From positions 1 through 5,475 of the forward strand of contig SLAN01000007.1 in assembly GCA_007126865.1 (NCBI GenBank): DNA of 5,475 bases. Direction: 5' to 3'. Both the position numbers and the translations under genes were made by a program. This DNA comes from Spirochaetales bacterium (GTDB lineage: Bacteria > Spirochaetota > Spirochaetia > DSM-27196 > SKKC01). The number at the start of each line of letters is the position of its first letter. Position 1 is the first letter of the stretch. Shown here piece after piece: positions 5,399 to 5,475 of this stretch. The notes under the pieces were generated by a model. The model did not search any database and had not been told where the DNA came from. It was given only the letters and a program-made list of their open reading frames with translations.

Positions 5399-5475
5399 GT
5401 GAACGAGGAGTTCCACTACTACGTAATCGCCATGCTCGCCCGCCGGGCCGGATTCGCCGGAGCGGAAGCCGACAC
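5399..5475 (+). CDS. DUF6765-like protein, N-terminal fragment cut by window edge
   Basis: The frame from GTG 5399 is open to the window end and gives 25 residues beginning MNEEFHYYVIAMLARRAGF. The (E/D)FHYY...LA..AGF...EA pattern is the characteristic N-terminus of DUF6765-type proteins, a family of unknown function found in several bacterial groups, including spirochaetes. The putative start has a ribosome binding site at the right distance. Only 43 bp separate it from the divergent HAD start at 5355 (76 bp if HAD begins at 5322), so promoters of the two would have to overlap or lie in the HAD 5' end. The call rests on 25 residues and my recall of the family pattern, so it is moderate. Confidence 0.6.
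   Translation, partial: MNEEFHYYVIAMLARRAGFAGAEAD

Overview
The window is a GC-rich (about 60 percent by eye), densely coded bacterial chromosomal segment with seven genes, two of them cut by the window edges. The lipoprotein signal on the solute-binding protein points to a bacterium with surface- or membrane-anchored ABC binding proteins. The combination of a DUF6765-like start, a YyaL/SPATA20-type protein and a MalE-type sugar-binding lipoprotein would fit a free-living spirochaete (Spirochaetaceae-like). That assignment is an inference from gene content only and is not secure. No rRNA, tRNA, CRISPR array, insertion sequence or phage gene is visible.

Layout, left to right. (1) Positions 2-535, plus strand: the C-terminal part of a DUF255/YyaL-type thioredoxin-domain protein. 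(2) Positions 615-1835, plus strand: a lipoprotein sugar-type ABC solute-binding protein with no permease or ATPase gene beside it. (3) Positions 1866-2537, minus strand: a DtxR/MntR-family metal-dependent repressor, tail-to-tail with the binding protein. (4) Positions 2538-2738: a 201-bp divergent intergenic region holding two outward promoters, a 33-bp tandem repeat and inverted-repeat elements. (5) Positions 2739-3587, plus strand: an RNase Z-like metallo-beta-lactamase-fold hydrolase, whose last 16 bp overlap the end of the next gene. (6) Positions 3572-4642, minus strand: a diacylglycerol kinase-family lipid kinase. (7) Positions 4639-5355, minus strand: a HAD-superfamily phosphatase whose stop overlaps the kinase start (GTGA), so the two form one transcription unit. 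(8) Positions 5399-5475, plus strand: the first 25 codons of a DUF6765-like protein, divergent from the HAD gene.

How the genes may work together. The clearest regulatory unit is the divergent pair of the metal-responsive repressor and the metallo-hydrolase around the repeat-bearing intergenic region. Both predicted promoters end only a few bases before their start codons, so both messages may be nearly leaderless. The phosphatase and lipid kinase look translationally coupled. The remaining genes show no obvious shared pathway. I see no convincing wholly new multi-gene system; the intergenic control region is the most distinctive part.
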